Source: a virus
Reading direction: 5' to 3' (one strand)
DNA: 57,495 bases
IMG/VR virus record: IMGVR_UViG_3300034071_002361
Location: 1-57,495 of that record
Shown here in pieces: positions 1-6,163 of this stretch. A program made the position numbers and the translations under genes. The notes beneath the pieces were generated by a model. That model had not been told where the DNA came from. It searched no databases and was given only the letters and a program-made list of their open reading frames with translations. Each line of letters opens with the position of its first letter. The first letter of the stretch is position 1.

Positions 1-544
1 TGCTGACCCAGTAGTTGCGGAACTTCTCGACCTCGTCGTCGAGCTGTGCGCCCCAGAGGCCTCGGCTGTGGGCCGTCACGATCAGGTCTTGGCTCGGCAC
101 CCAGTCGGCCGGTAGGCGCGTCCCTCGGGCGCGCCCTGACGGTTCAGTGATGGTTCCCTGATGGTTACTTGTAGGTTCTGGGGGCACCACGTGCCGGGGT
201 GGGGGGCACGTCGTGCCGGGGTGGGGGGCACGTCGTGCCGGGGTGGGGGGCATCTCCTGCCGGGGGGCACCACGTGCCGGGGTCACGGTGTAGTAGCTCG
301 ACCTGCCCTCCCGGGCGTGGGTCTTCAGGTAGCCACCATCCTCGAGGTCGCGCAGCGCGTTCCTGACGGCGCGCTCACTGAGGCAGGTGCGCCGGGTCAG
401 GGATGCCACGGACGGCCAGCAGACGCCTTCGTCGTTGGCCTGATCGGCAAGAGAGATGATGACGAGCTTCTGCGTGGCGCTGAGTTCCAGCGGCCAGCAG
501 GCACTGAGAATGAAGGTGCTCAAGATGTTCTCCACGTGGCCCAT
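1..544 (-). CDS. O-like replication initiator, N-terminal part (runs off left edge)
   Basis: The reading frame starts at ATG 544, just after an in-frame TAG (556-554), and stays open to base 1. Residues about 20-90 form a helix-turn-helix domain of the phage replication-initiator type (LSATQKLVIISLADQAND, then CWPSVASLT and SERAVRNAL). Residues 90-130 are Pro/Arg-rich and encoded by the tandem repeats at 183-278. From residue about 147 a DnaT-like primosome segment begins (LPADWVPSQDLI, then EVEKFRNYWVS) and is cut by the edge. The continuation (LDWSATFRNWI) is at 57494-57252, so this is one gene split by the window ends. In lambda-type phages O binds iterons inside its own gene and recruits P and the host helicase. 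The start has only a weak Shine-Dalgarno sequence and sits in a GGCCCAT-C-ATGGGCC palindrome. Confidence 0.85.
   Translation of the reverse strand, partial: MGHVENILSTFILSACWPLELSATQKLVIISLADQANDEGVCWPSVASLTRRTCLSERAVRNALRDLEDGGYLKTHAREGRSSYYTVTPARGAPRQEMPPTPARRAPHPGTTCPPPRHVVPPEPTSNHQGTITEPSGRARGTRLPADWVPSQDLIVTAHSRGLWGAQLDDEVEKFRNYWVS
140..180. other. AT-richer segment beside the iterons, candidate unwinding element
   Basis: This stretch next to the iteron block is visibly richer in A+T than its surroundings and holds a near-direct repeat (TGATGGTT twice, in 148-167). In lambda-type origins an AT-rich unwinding region flanks the iterons inside the O gene. The assignment rests on position and composition only. 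Confidence 0.35.
183..278. repeat. Five tandem GC-rich dyad repeats inside the O-like gene, probable origin iterons
   Basis: Five copies of a 13-bp core follow one another: GGCACCACGTGCC (183-195), GGCACGTCGTGCC (205-217 and 227-239), a degenerate GGCATCTCCTGCC (249-261) and GGCACCACGTGCC (266-278). Spacings are 22, 22, 22 and 17 bp, with G-runs between cores, and most cores are inverted repeats. They lie between the HTH-coding and DnaT-like-coding parts of the initiator gene, exactly where lambda-type phages keep their iterons. I read them as the replication origin; an autoregulatory operator array is the alternative. Confidence 0.7.
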
Positions 545-651
545 GATGGGCCGCTATCGCCAACCCCGTGGGCTAGGGCTGTCCTCGGCTCATGACTTCC
601 GAGTTAGGCGTGCGGCAAACGCGATCGCTCGCGCTGTGGCGGATGATGCGG

Positions 652-927
652 TCAGGCCGCGGCATTGTCCAGCGCCGTGATCTCTGCCGACTCTTTGTCG
701 GCCCGCTCCTGTCCGTGGTACTTCGCGATGAGCCCGATGTAGACCTCGGTCGCGCTGTAGTTGTCCTCCCGGCTCGGCGTGTCGCCGCCCATGCCGGGGC
801 TGAATTGCATGCGGTGGAGCTGCTCGGCGATGCCCCTGCCCTTGGCGCGGCAGCGGTCGGTGAGGCCGCCGCTGTGCCACGAGCAGTAGAACATCCAGTA
901 GCCCATGCAGATGTCGAAGCGATCCAT
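652..927 (-). CDS. Hypothetical protein, 91 aa
   Basis: The start ATG at 927 overlaps the upstream stop as TGATG, so the gene is translationally coupled to the 927-1232 gene. The product starts MDRFDICMGYWMFYCSWHSG, aromatic and Cys-containing, then has a charged helical part ending in an Ala-rich tail. I recognise no family. It is the last small gene before the O-like initiator in this operon. Confidence 0.7.
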   Translation of the reverse strand: MDRFDICMGYWMFYCSWHSGGLTDRCRAKGRGIAEQLHRMQFSPGMGGDTPSREDNYSATEVYIGLIAKYHGQERADKESAEITALDNAAA

Positions 928-1232
928 CACGCGCTCCCCATCGCGAGCTGGGCTGCAGCCTTGTCGGCCGAGCCCATGCTGGAGTACATGCAGATCACCC
1001 CGAGCGTGGCGATCTCGCCGGTCTCGGGATCCATGATCCTCAGGGTTCCGGCGCGCTTGCCATTCGGCGGCTGCTCGCTGGTGGCGAAGAGGATCATCCC
1101 GTCGGCGCGGACGTAGCCGCCGCTGCCAAGCTCGGTGCGGAAGAACTTCATCTCGTCGGGGCCGAACCAGTTGGCGCGCTTCCACTTCTCGCGGTGGATG
1201 CGCTTGATCTCGGTCATGGTCATGGTCTTCAT
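927..1232 (-). CDS. Hypothetical protein, 101 aa
   Basis: The start ATG at 1232 has a GAGGA ribosome site about 7 bases upstream. The protein starts MKTMTMTEIKRIHREKWKRA, basic and helical. A central segment (RTELGSGGYVRADGMILFAT) looks like a small beta fold. No family recognised. It lies in the operon that leads to the replication genes. Confidence 0.7.
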   Translation of the reverse strand: MKTMTMTEIKRIHREKWKRANWFGPDEMKFFRTELGSGGYVRADGMILFATSEQPPNGKRAGTLRIMDPETGEIATLGVICMYSSMGSADKAAAQLAMGSA

Positions 1233-1240
1233 TGCTGTCC

Positions 1241-1573
1241 TCACTTCGCGTCGTGGATGTAGTGCGTTTTGCTTCGATTGTCCTCGAGCCACTGGTTGGC
1301 CAGCATCATTGCCTTGGCGTGCTGCTTGCCGTCGACAACGCAGAGCCACCGCTTGCCGCAGAAAGCGTTGCTGCTGCCGCCGTAGCGCGTGCGGGTCGAG
1401 ATGCCGACGGTCTTGAGCCAGCGCTGCAGCTCGCGGATCTCGTGCTTGACCCGCGGCGTGGGGCAGGGGCTGTCGCTGGCCGTGCCTGTGTCGCTGGCGC
1501 CGGCGATGGCCGGGCCCGGGATGGAGTAGCCACGCCATCCATCGAGGCGGCGGTATCGGCTGGGGATTCGCAT
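1241..1573 (-). CDS. Hypothetical protein, 110 aa
   Basis: ATG 1573 overlaps the preceding gene's stop as TGATG. The N-terminus is Arg-rich (MRIPSRYRRLDGWRG), then a Ser/Thr/Pro linker, then a compact C-terminal half with WLKTVGISTRTRYGG and WLEDNRSKTHYIHDAK. The basic character would suit nucleic-acid contact, but I recognise no domain. Confidence 0.68.
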   Translation of the reverse strand: MRIPSRYRRLDGWRGYSIPGPAIAGASDTGTASDSPCPTPRVKHEIRELQRWLKTVGISTRTRYGGSSNAFCGKRWLCVVDGKQHAKAMMLANQWLEDNRSKTHYIHDAK

Positions 1574-1875
1574 CACACGCCCTCCATCGCAGCGGCCCAC
1601 TCTTCGCCCATCTTCTCGACGACGAACTCGCGGCTGCCCTTGGTGCCTTCCTGCACGTCGGTGCGAGCCGGGATGACGTTGCCCCAGTAGTCTTTCGCGC
1701 GGCTCGTGCCGAGCATGCAGTAGCCGTTGTCGATGGCGGCCATCATGGCCCGGCCGTAGCTGCCTTGCAGGCTCCAGCACCCGTCGTTGATCGCCTTCTG
1801 GATCGACTTGTAGTAGTCGAGCTGGCTGCAGTCGTTGTCGGTTTCGATGTTGTTGACGTCGTTCACGGTCAGCAT
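1573..1875 (-). CDS. Hypothetical early protein, 100 aa, first gene after promoter copy 1
   Basis: ATG 1875 follows an AAGGAG ribosome site directly behind the AUGGG-loop leader hairpin, so this is the promoter-proximal gene of the operon running into the O/P replication genes. The product is acidic and largely helical (MLTVNDVNNIETDND at the start, EEWAAAMEGV at the end). No family recognised. Confidence 0.75.
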   Translation of the reverse strand: MLTVNDVNNIETDNDCSQLDYYKSIQKAINDGCWSLQGSYGRAMMAAIDNGYCMLGTSRAKDYWGNVIPARTDVQEGTKGSREFVVEKMGEEWAAAMEGV

Positions 1876-1886
1876 GTCGTTCTCCT

Positions 1887-1942
1887 TGGCGGCCCATCCG
1901 CCAGTTCCAGAATCATAGCACGGCCCAGTGCCGTGTTGTCAA
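1887..1942 (-). promoter_or_regulatory. Early promoter copy 1 with dyad operator and 5' leader hairpin
   Basis: On the minus strand: -35 TTGACA (1942-1937), -10 TATGAT (1917-1912), 19-bp spacer. The spacer contains the dyad CACGGC-ACTGG-GCCGTG (1935-1919). Transcription would start near 1905, so the transcript opens with the hairpin TGGCGG-ATGGG-CCGCCA (1903-1887) and goes straight into AAGGAG. The same arrangement recurs at about 4.1, 6.1 and 56.7 kb. Confidence 0.8.
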
Positions 1943-1943
1943 G

Positions 1944-1972
1944 TAAAAGAATGGGGCTGGTTTCCCAGCCCC
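1944..1972 (-). terminator. Rho-independent terminator before promoter copy 1
   Basis: On the minus strand an 8-bp stem GGGGCTGG/CCAGCCCC with a GAAA loop is followed by ATTCTTTTA. It ends the 4096-2048 operon just upstream of the next promoter, giving a terminator-promoter boundary. Confidence 0.8.
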
Positions 1973-2047
1973 ACCCCGCTTCACCGGAGAACCCATCCCT
2001 GCGTTAGGCGCATGTCGACGCCCCCCTACTCCGGAAACCAGAGGCTG

Positions 2048-2311
2048 CTACAGCAGCCCATCCCGCACAAGGTGGTCGCGCAGGTGCTCGACCAACCCGT
2101 CGTAAACCTTCGGCCGGCTGACGTGCAGCGTCTTGGTCGTGCCGCACGGGCACTCGAGGACAACCGCATGCCACGGCGTGTTGCGGTACTCGCCCGGGGT
2201 GCGGACGGTGTAGTCGCGGATCTGGCTTACGCCGAACCCGAGCTTCTCAGCCGCGTGGAGGATCTCGTACCGGGCGCGGTTCGTTGCGTGGTCTTTGCGC
2301 ATCAGGTCCAT
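2048..2311 (-). CDS. Hypothetical protein, 87 aa
   Basis: Last gene of the 4096-2048 operon; its start overlaps the end of the preceding gene by 10 bases. The central part (TPWHAVVLECPCGTTKTLHV) has a CxC pair and looks like a small beta or ribbon-like core flanked by helices. No family recognised. Confidence 0.68.
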   Translation of the reverse strand: MDLMRKDHATNRARYEILHAAEKLGFGVSQIRDYTVRTPGEYRNTPWHAVVLECPCGTTKTLHVSRPKVYDGLVEHLRDHLVRDGLL

Positions 2312-2508
2312 CCGAACTGCCCCCTCTCGATTGCCCGCTTGTGAATCCTGATCTGCTCGAGCACGTACTCAGCCCGCTCTCTGGCAGCCGGGTGGTGCAT
2401 GTTTTCGCTGCCGTTGGCCAGCTTGTTGTTGGACTTGCGGATTGTTCTGCGCACGTAGGATTCGAGCGCCTCGAACAGCTTCAGCGTTTCGTCGTTGGAT
2501 TGGATCAT
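2302..2508 (-). CDS. Hypothetical helical protein, 68 aa
   Basis: I chose ATG 2508 because GGGAG lies just upstream and the start overlaps the 2505-2606 stop as ATGA. The product is almost entirely charged helix (MIQSNDETLKLFEALESYV... then ARERAEYVLEQIRIHKRA). No family recognised. Confidence 0.65.
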   Translation of the reverse strand: MIQSNDETLKLFEALESYVRRTIRKSNNKLANGSENMHHPAARERAEYVLEQIRIHKRAIERGQFGWT

Positions 2509-2606
2509 CGCCAGCTCCCGGCGCCGAGCGCCACGTAGAAGAACGCCCACGCCAGCGGCGCAAACAGCACGCCGCCGATGATGTACTTCCAGTCGCCACG
2601 CTTCAT
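2505..2606 (-). CDS. Single-span membrane microprotein, 33 aa
   Basis: ATG 2606 has a GAAGGAG site and its stop overlaps the next start as ATGA. After MKRGDWKY comes one hydrophobic stretch (IIGGVLFAPLAWAFFYVALG) long enough to span a membrane, then a short tail. A positive N-terminus suggests it stays inside. Function unknown; tiny membrane proteins in early phage operons often modify host membrane processes. Confidence 0.6.
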   Translation of the reverse strand: MKRGDWKYIIGGVLFAPLAWAFFYVALGAGSWR

Positions 2607-2872
2607 GGCTTCACTCCTTCGGTCGTCGGTGCAAACAGGTCGCGCAGCTCGCCGGTCTTGCGGTCGATGCGCTCGTGGATCATCCCGACCTCGGCGATGA
2701 GGTCGCGGTCGGCAAGCTCCATCAGGCCGGTGAGGTCGATCCCAGCCTTCCGCTGCGCGATCAGCAGCGAGACGGTGACGTCGATCATGGCGGGCGGTGA
2801 CGCCTCGCCAGACGCAGCCAGAGCCGCCCTGTGGCGCTTCGCCAGCGCCATGGCCCATCGCCCCGGGTTCAT
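2603..2872 (-). CDS. Hypothetical protein, 89 aa
   Basis: The stop overlaps the start of the membrane microprotein. The N-terminus is basic (MNPGRWAMALAKRHRAAL), the rest a regular acidic helix pattern (DLIAEVGMIHERIDRKTGEL). No family recognised. Confidence 0.65.
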   Translation of the reverse strand: MNPGRWAMALAKRHRAALAASGEASPPAMIDVTVSLLIAQRKAGIDLTGLMELADRDLIAEVGMIHERIDRKTGELRDLFAPTTEGVKP

Positions 2873-3075
2873 CGCGTCACCGCCTTGCTGGCCTCGTCGT
2901 GGGCCTTCAGGGCCATGCGGGCGTACAGCACCTCGCCCGGGCTGTGGCGGCCGAGGCCGCCGGGGATGCGCAGATCCTTGCAGGCCTGCATCAGCGAGGC
3001 GTCGCTCGAGCCGCGGTACGGGACCAGCAGGAGCCGCAGCGCGCGGGCCATCATGTCGGCGGGCGTCTCGCTCAT
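2869..3075 (-). CDS. Hypothetical protein, 68 aa
   Basis: Stop and start overlap with its neighbours on both sides by 4 bases, so it is clearly part of the coupled array. Mostly helical, with ADMMARALRLLLVPYRG and SPGEVLYARMALKAHDEA. No family recognised. Confidence 0.62.
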   Translation of the reverse strand: MSETPADMMARALRLLLVPYRGSSDASLMQACKDLRIPGGLGRHSPGEVLYARMALKAHDEASKAVTR

Positions 3076-3479
3076 GGGATCAGTCCTGCCTTGCGCGCCT
3101 CGGCCAGCCAGCGGTTGGCGTGCTCGGCCTTGCGCTCGTAGCCCTCATACGCCGAGGCTCCCTCGACGTAGTCGCGGATGACGGCAATGTACTCGCCGGT
3201 CATCTCGCGCAGCGCAATCGCGAGCTGCTTCGCCATGGCCTCGTAGTCCACGACCTCAGCAGGCAGGAGATCCAGCGGGTTTTCTCCGAGCTTGTAGGTC
3301 TTGTCGTAGACGCCATCGGCGGCCCAGCTCTCGAGCGTCTCGCGGCCCTCGCTGTCGGTCATGATTCCGCAGACCGAGTAGTGGCTTTCGGGGTTGGTCA
3401 TGTGGTGGATGATCTTGACGCTCAGGCCGCAGCGGGTCTTGTAGCGCATGCCGACGGCATAGGGGGTGGTCTTGGACAT
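3072..3479 (-). CDS. Hypothetical protein, 135 aa
   Basis: ATG 3479 has an AAGGAGACGACC leader. The N-terminal 75 residues look like a small beta domain (YAVGMRYKTRCGLSVKIIHH, VCGIMTDSEGRE, YKLGENPLDLL). The C-terminal 55 form a helical hairpin (VDYEAMAKQLAIALREM). No family recognised. Confidence 0.7.
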   Translation of the reverse strand: MSKTTPYAVGMRYKTRCGLSVKIIHHMTNPESHYSVCGIMTDSEGRETLESWAADGVYDKTYKLGENPLDLLPAEVVDYEAMAKQLAIALREMTGEYIAVIRDYVEGASAYEGYERKAEHANRWLAEARKAGLIP

Positions 3480-3490
3480 GGTCGTCTCCT

Positions 3491-3859
3491 TCAGAGGGGG
3501 TAGGTGCCGTCTTCGAACGCGTCGATCATCTTCACGATCAGGTCGCGCTTGGTGTGTGCCGTCTCAGCATCGGGCTGCTTATCCCAGTCAGGCACGGTCC
3601 AGACCCAGCCGGGGAAGTTCGGGTTGGCCACCGGGCGAAGGACCGGGTAGCCGGGGTACTCGTCGGCCGCGGCCTCGAGCGCGGCGTCGATGGCGAGGTT
3701 GTTGCCGTCGTAGTCGTCGGCCATCTCGACCAGTCGGTCGATGACCTCGGTCAGGTTCCACGTCTTGAGCATCTCCGAAGGCGCCGGGTAAATCTGGTCC
3801 TCGGCGGGGAGGCTGTTGTAGACCACGTCGAGCATGGAGGCGAGCTTGGGGTTGTTCAT
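3491..3859 (-). CDS. Hypothetical protein, 122 aa
   Basis: Second gene after promoter copy 2. An acidic helical N-terminus leads into a Pro/Trp-rich middle (NPNFPGWVWTVPDWDK) and a final helix. No family recognised. Its start follows the preceding stop within a few bases. Confidence 0.68.
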   Translation of the reverse strand: MNNPKLASMLDVVYNSLPAEDQIYPAPSEMLKTWNLTEVIDRLVEMADDYDGNNLAIDAALEAAADEYPGYPVLRPVANPNFPGWVWTVPDWDKQPDAETAHTKRDLIVKMIDAFEDGTYPL

Positions 3860-3862
3860 GGC

Positions 3863-4096
3863 TCAGGCCTCCTCGATCTTGACGTTGACCTCGACGGCCT
3901 CCCACTCGTGGTAGGAGTCCTTCACGCCGTGCATGTCGTTGCTTGCGATCTTGATCATCGCAGCGTGAGCCGAGGCAAAGACGCTGAACAGCTCGGCCGT
4001 TTCGATCTCGGTCGTGATGCCGCCGTGCCACGCGACGTACACGTCGTTGTTGAAGTCCTTCCTGATGGCCGTGGCCTTGACTACGTAACGCTTCAT
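3863..4096 (-). CDS. Hypothetical protein, 77 aa, first gene after promoter copy 2
   Basis: I start it at ATG 4096, which has AAGGAG 5-10 bases upstream. An in-frame ATG at 4120 lies in the loop of the leader hairpin and has no ribosome site. The product (MKRYVVKATAIRKDFNNDVY at the start) looks like a small alpha/beta fold with an acidic C-terminus (VNVKIEEA). No family recognised. Confidence 0.72.
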   Translation of the reverse strand: MKRYVVKATAIRKDFNNDVYVAWHGGITTEIETAELFSVFASAHAAMIKIASNDMHGVKDSYHEWEAVEVNVKIEEA

Positions 4097-4108
4097 CTCG
4101 CTCTCCTT

Positions 4109-4164
4109 GGGGCGGCCCATCCGCCCCGTTGAGAAGATAATAACACGGCCCAGTGCCGTGTCAA
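4109..4164 (-). promoter_or_regulatory. Early promoter copy 2 with dyad operator and 5' leader hairpin
   Basis: On the minus strand: -35 TTGACA (4164-4159), spacer of 16, -10 TATTAT (4142-4137), with CACGGC-ACTGG-GCCGTG (4160-4144) running from the end of the -35 to the -10. The leader hairpin GGGGCGG-ATGGG-CCGCCCC (4127-4109) starts about where transcription would begin and is followed by AAGGAG. The TGA stop of the upstream 365-aa gene is part of the -35 hexamer. Confidence 0.8.
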
Positions 4165-5258
4165 GAACCCTGATGAATCTGGATCTGGGCTGCCAGCGCC
4201 TTGTAGGCGTCGGTGCGGCTGGCGCCGCGGCTGGCCAGCTCGGCCAGCGCCAGCTTGGCGGCGTCCAGCAGGCTCATGGCGTTGAAGCGGGCGCGCTCCT
4301 CGGCTTCGAGGCGGGCAGCCTCGGCGGCCTCGGCACGGGCACGCTCCTCGGCCTGAGCGCGCTCGGCGGCTTCCCGGGCGGCGCGCTCCTCGGCAGCCTT
4401 GCGCTCCGCCTCCTGCCGGGCCTCGCGCTCAATGCGCTCGCGCTCCGCGGCCTCGGCCTGCTCCCGGGCACGGATGGCCTCCTGCTCGCGCTGGACGCGC
4501 TCCAGCTCGGCGCGCTGCTCGGCCTCGGCCTTCTCGCGCTCAGCCTTGGCCTGCGCCTCCTGAGCATCGCGGAGGGCCTTCTCGGCCTCCTCGATGCGAG
4601 CCCGCGTCTCCTCCTGCTGCCGGCGCAGCTCGGCCTGCTGGCGCTCCAGCTCGGCGCGCTCGGCCGCCATGCGGGCCTGCTCGGCCTCGTGGGCCTCCAT
4701 TTCGTCGGCCATCTTGCGCAGCTCGGCAGCAGACTCCTCGGCCGCATCTGCATAAGCCCGGCGCTCGACGTCGGTGAACTCCGAAGTATCGGCGCCCTGC
4801 GTGGCAGAGATCAGGCTGGCAAGCTGCTCGCGAACAGCGGCCGAGGATCGACCAACCGAAACGGTGACGAACTGGCGGACCCGGCGCATGCAGGCATCGA
4901 CATGGTCGCGGCGGCGCTGCTCGCGCTCAGCCGCCTCGCGCTTCTCGCGCTCCTTGCGCTCCTGCTCGGCCTTGATCTGGGCGTCGATGGGATTCTCCAG
5001 CGCCTCCAGTTCGGCGGTGATGCGCTTGGCCTCGGCGTCGATCAGCTGGCAGCGGCGCAGCGCCGGCTCTTTGATCTCCTTGCGCTTGGCCTCGAGCGCA
5101 ACGCGCGTCTCGCGGATCTCGCGACGGGCCTCGATGGCCTTGCGCATGCCCTCGGTCGTGGCAACGGGGAAGACGGCGTTCTCGTAGCGCTGGCGGAACT
5201 CGGCCAGAGCCTGCGCAGTCGGGGTGTACTCGGTGATCTCGGTGGTGATGCTGGACAT
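4161..5258 (-). CDS. Long coiled-coil protein, 365 aa (possibly DUF1351-like)
   Basis: Residues about 55-345 are almost uninterrupted heptad-like sequence rich in Glu, Arg, Ala and Gln, e.g. EAKRITAELEALENPI and AEREKAEAEQRAELERV. This is a long parallel coiled coil. The first 60 residues (FRQRYENAVFPVATTEGMRK) and the early helical part resemble the phage DUF1351 type, tentatively. The C-terminus (SLLDAAKLALAELASRGA) may be a small helical domain. Its stop codon is embedded in promoter copy 2. Role unknown; such proteins often sit near recombination genes, which is not the case here. Confidence 0.75.
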   Translation of the reverse strand: MSSITTEITEYTPTAQALAEFRQRYENAVFPVATTEGMRKAIEARREIRETRVALEAKRKEIKEPALRRCQLIDAEAKRITAELEALENPIDAQIKAEQERKEREKREAAEREQRRRDHVDACMRRVRQFVTVSVGRSSAAVREQLASLISATQGADTSEFTDVERRAYADAAEESAAELRKMADEMEAHEAEQARMAAERAELERQQAELRRQQEETRARIEEAEKALRDAQEAQAKAEREKAEAEQRAELERVQREQEAIRAREQAEAAERERIEREARQEAERKAAEERAAREAAERAQAEERARAEAAEAARLEAEERARFNAMSLLDAAKLALAELASRGASRTDAYKALAAQIQIHQGS

Positions 5259-5292
5259 GGCGTATTCCTTCGATCGGGTTGGTTGAATTCGG

Positions 5293-5703
5293 TTACTGGA
5301 CTGCGGCCTTCGCCGTGTCGGAGATCTTCTGCACCATCTCGGTGACCTTGGCCATGTCCGGGTGCAGCTTTTTCAGCTCGTTGTCGAGGTGAAAAATCTC
5401 AGTCCTCAGTTGCTCCAGCGCGGTGGCCGACTTGCGCTTTGCTTCCTTGATCTCGAACAGTCGCTCGCCATCCGCGGGGTCCATGGCGACGCGGGGCGAG
5501 GAGTAGCCGAGGCCAGCGCCGTACTGGTCCCCGCGCGCCGTGATGCGGATCTCGCGGCCGGCGTCGGTCAGGATCAGCATGCCGCCGTCCTTGTAGTGCT
5601 TGATCACCGTGCAGCGCACGTTGGCGCCGGTCGGGCGGCGCGACAGCAGGATGGCTTCGGAGCCGATGGCGTAGTTGAGGTTGATCGCGTTCATGGAAAT
5701 CAT
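5293..5703 (-). CDS. Hypothetical protein, 136 aa
   Basis: ATG 5703 has AAGGA upstream. The N-terminal 80 residues alternate beta strands (EAILLSRRPTGANVRCTVIK, GGMLILTDAGREIRI), then a charged helix follows (AKRKSATALEQLRTEIFHLD). No family recognised. It sits between two larger genes in the operon of promoter copy 3. Confidence 0.68.
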   Translation of the reverse strand: MISMNAINLNYAIGSEAILLSRRPTGANVRCTVIKHYKDGGMLILTDAGREIRITARGDQYGAGLGYSSPRVAMDPADGERLFEIKEAKRKSATALEQLRTEIFHLDNELKKLHPDMAKVTEMVQKISDTAKAAVQ

Positions 5704-5781
5704 GGTGGTGTCCTTGTGTGGGTTGCCGGTGGCGATGGCCACTCGGTGCTGCCCCCGCGGTGCAGGGGCAGGGCCGAGGGG

Positions 5782-6054
5782 TCAGTCGCGAGGAGTGGTC
5801 TTGCCCTTGAGGTCGACGATGTACGCGCGCTCGCGCTCCGACGTCGGCACTCCGACCGGGACGTAGCTCTCGATCTCGTATGGCGCCTCGATGGGAAGCT
5901 CGACCCGCATGCTCACGACGGCAAGTCCGCCGCGCGGCATGTTCGCCTCGATGATTTTCTTGCCTGCCTGACGCGCGACCTTGCGAAGCGCCTCGTCGCG
6001 GGTGGCGGCAACAGAGAAGCCGATGGCGGTGCTGGCGTAGTAGTGGTGCGACAT
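5782..6054 (-). CDS. Hypothetical protein, 90 aa, first gene after promoter copy 3
   Basis: I chose ATG 6054, which has AAGGAG in the leader. A longer in-frame start at 6081 lies in the hairpin loop. The protein starts MSHHYYASTAIGFSVAATRD, then a basic helix (ALRKVARQAGKKIIEA) and strands. No family recognised. Confidence 0.7.
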   Translation of the reverse strand: MSHHYYASTAIGFSVAATRDEALRKVARQAGKKIIEANMPRGGLAVVSMRVELPIEAPYEIESYVPVGVPTSERERAYIVDLKGKTTPRD

Positions 6055-6069
6055 TTTGCTCTCCTTGAG

Positions 6070-6127
6070 ATGGCGGCCCATCCGCCATTTCCAGTACATC
6101 ATACACGACACCGGGCCGTGTTGTCAA
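6070..6127 (-). promoter_or_regulatory. Early promoter copy 3 with dyad operator and 5' leader hairpin
   Basis: On the minus strand: -35 TTGACA (6127-6122), 18-bp spacer, -10 TATGAT (6103-6098). The dyad here is CACGGC-CCGGT-GTCGTG (6120-6104), with one mismatch against the perfect copies. The leader hairpin is ATGGCGG-ATGGG-CCGCCAT (6088-6070), followed by AAGGAG. Confidence 0.8.
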
Positions 6128-6130
6128 CAC

Positions 6131-6156
6131 CCAAAGAAAACCCCGCCGGAGCGGGG
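6131..6156 (-). terminator. Rho-independent terminator before promoter copy 3
   Basis: On the minus strand: stem CCCCGC/GCGGGG with loop TCCG, then TTTTCTTTGG. It ends the 9269-6164 operon immediately before the next promoter. Confidence 0.82.
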
Positions 6157-6163
6157 TCTTCGA

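Noticed and set aside
181-285. Tandem repeats at the left edge as a CRISPR array
   Set aside because: Units are 13-22 bp dyads with G-run spacers of the same sequence and lie inside a coding frame; there are no unique spacers and no cas genes.
161-595. Plus-strand frame of 144 codons at the left edge
   Set aside because: It lies opposite the O-like gene and the iterons, has Gly/Val-rich shadow composition and no ribosome site; the minus frame has clear HTH and DnaT-like motifs.
1887-1903. The AUG in the leader hairpin loop as start of a conserved leader peptide
   Set aside because: The frames differ: in copies 2 and 3 it is in frame with the next gene, in 1 and 5 it is not, and in copy 4 it stops after three codons. 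There is no ribosome site before it.
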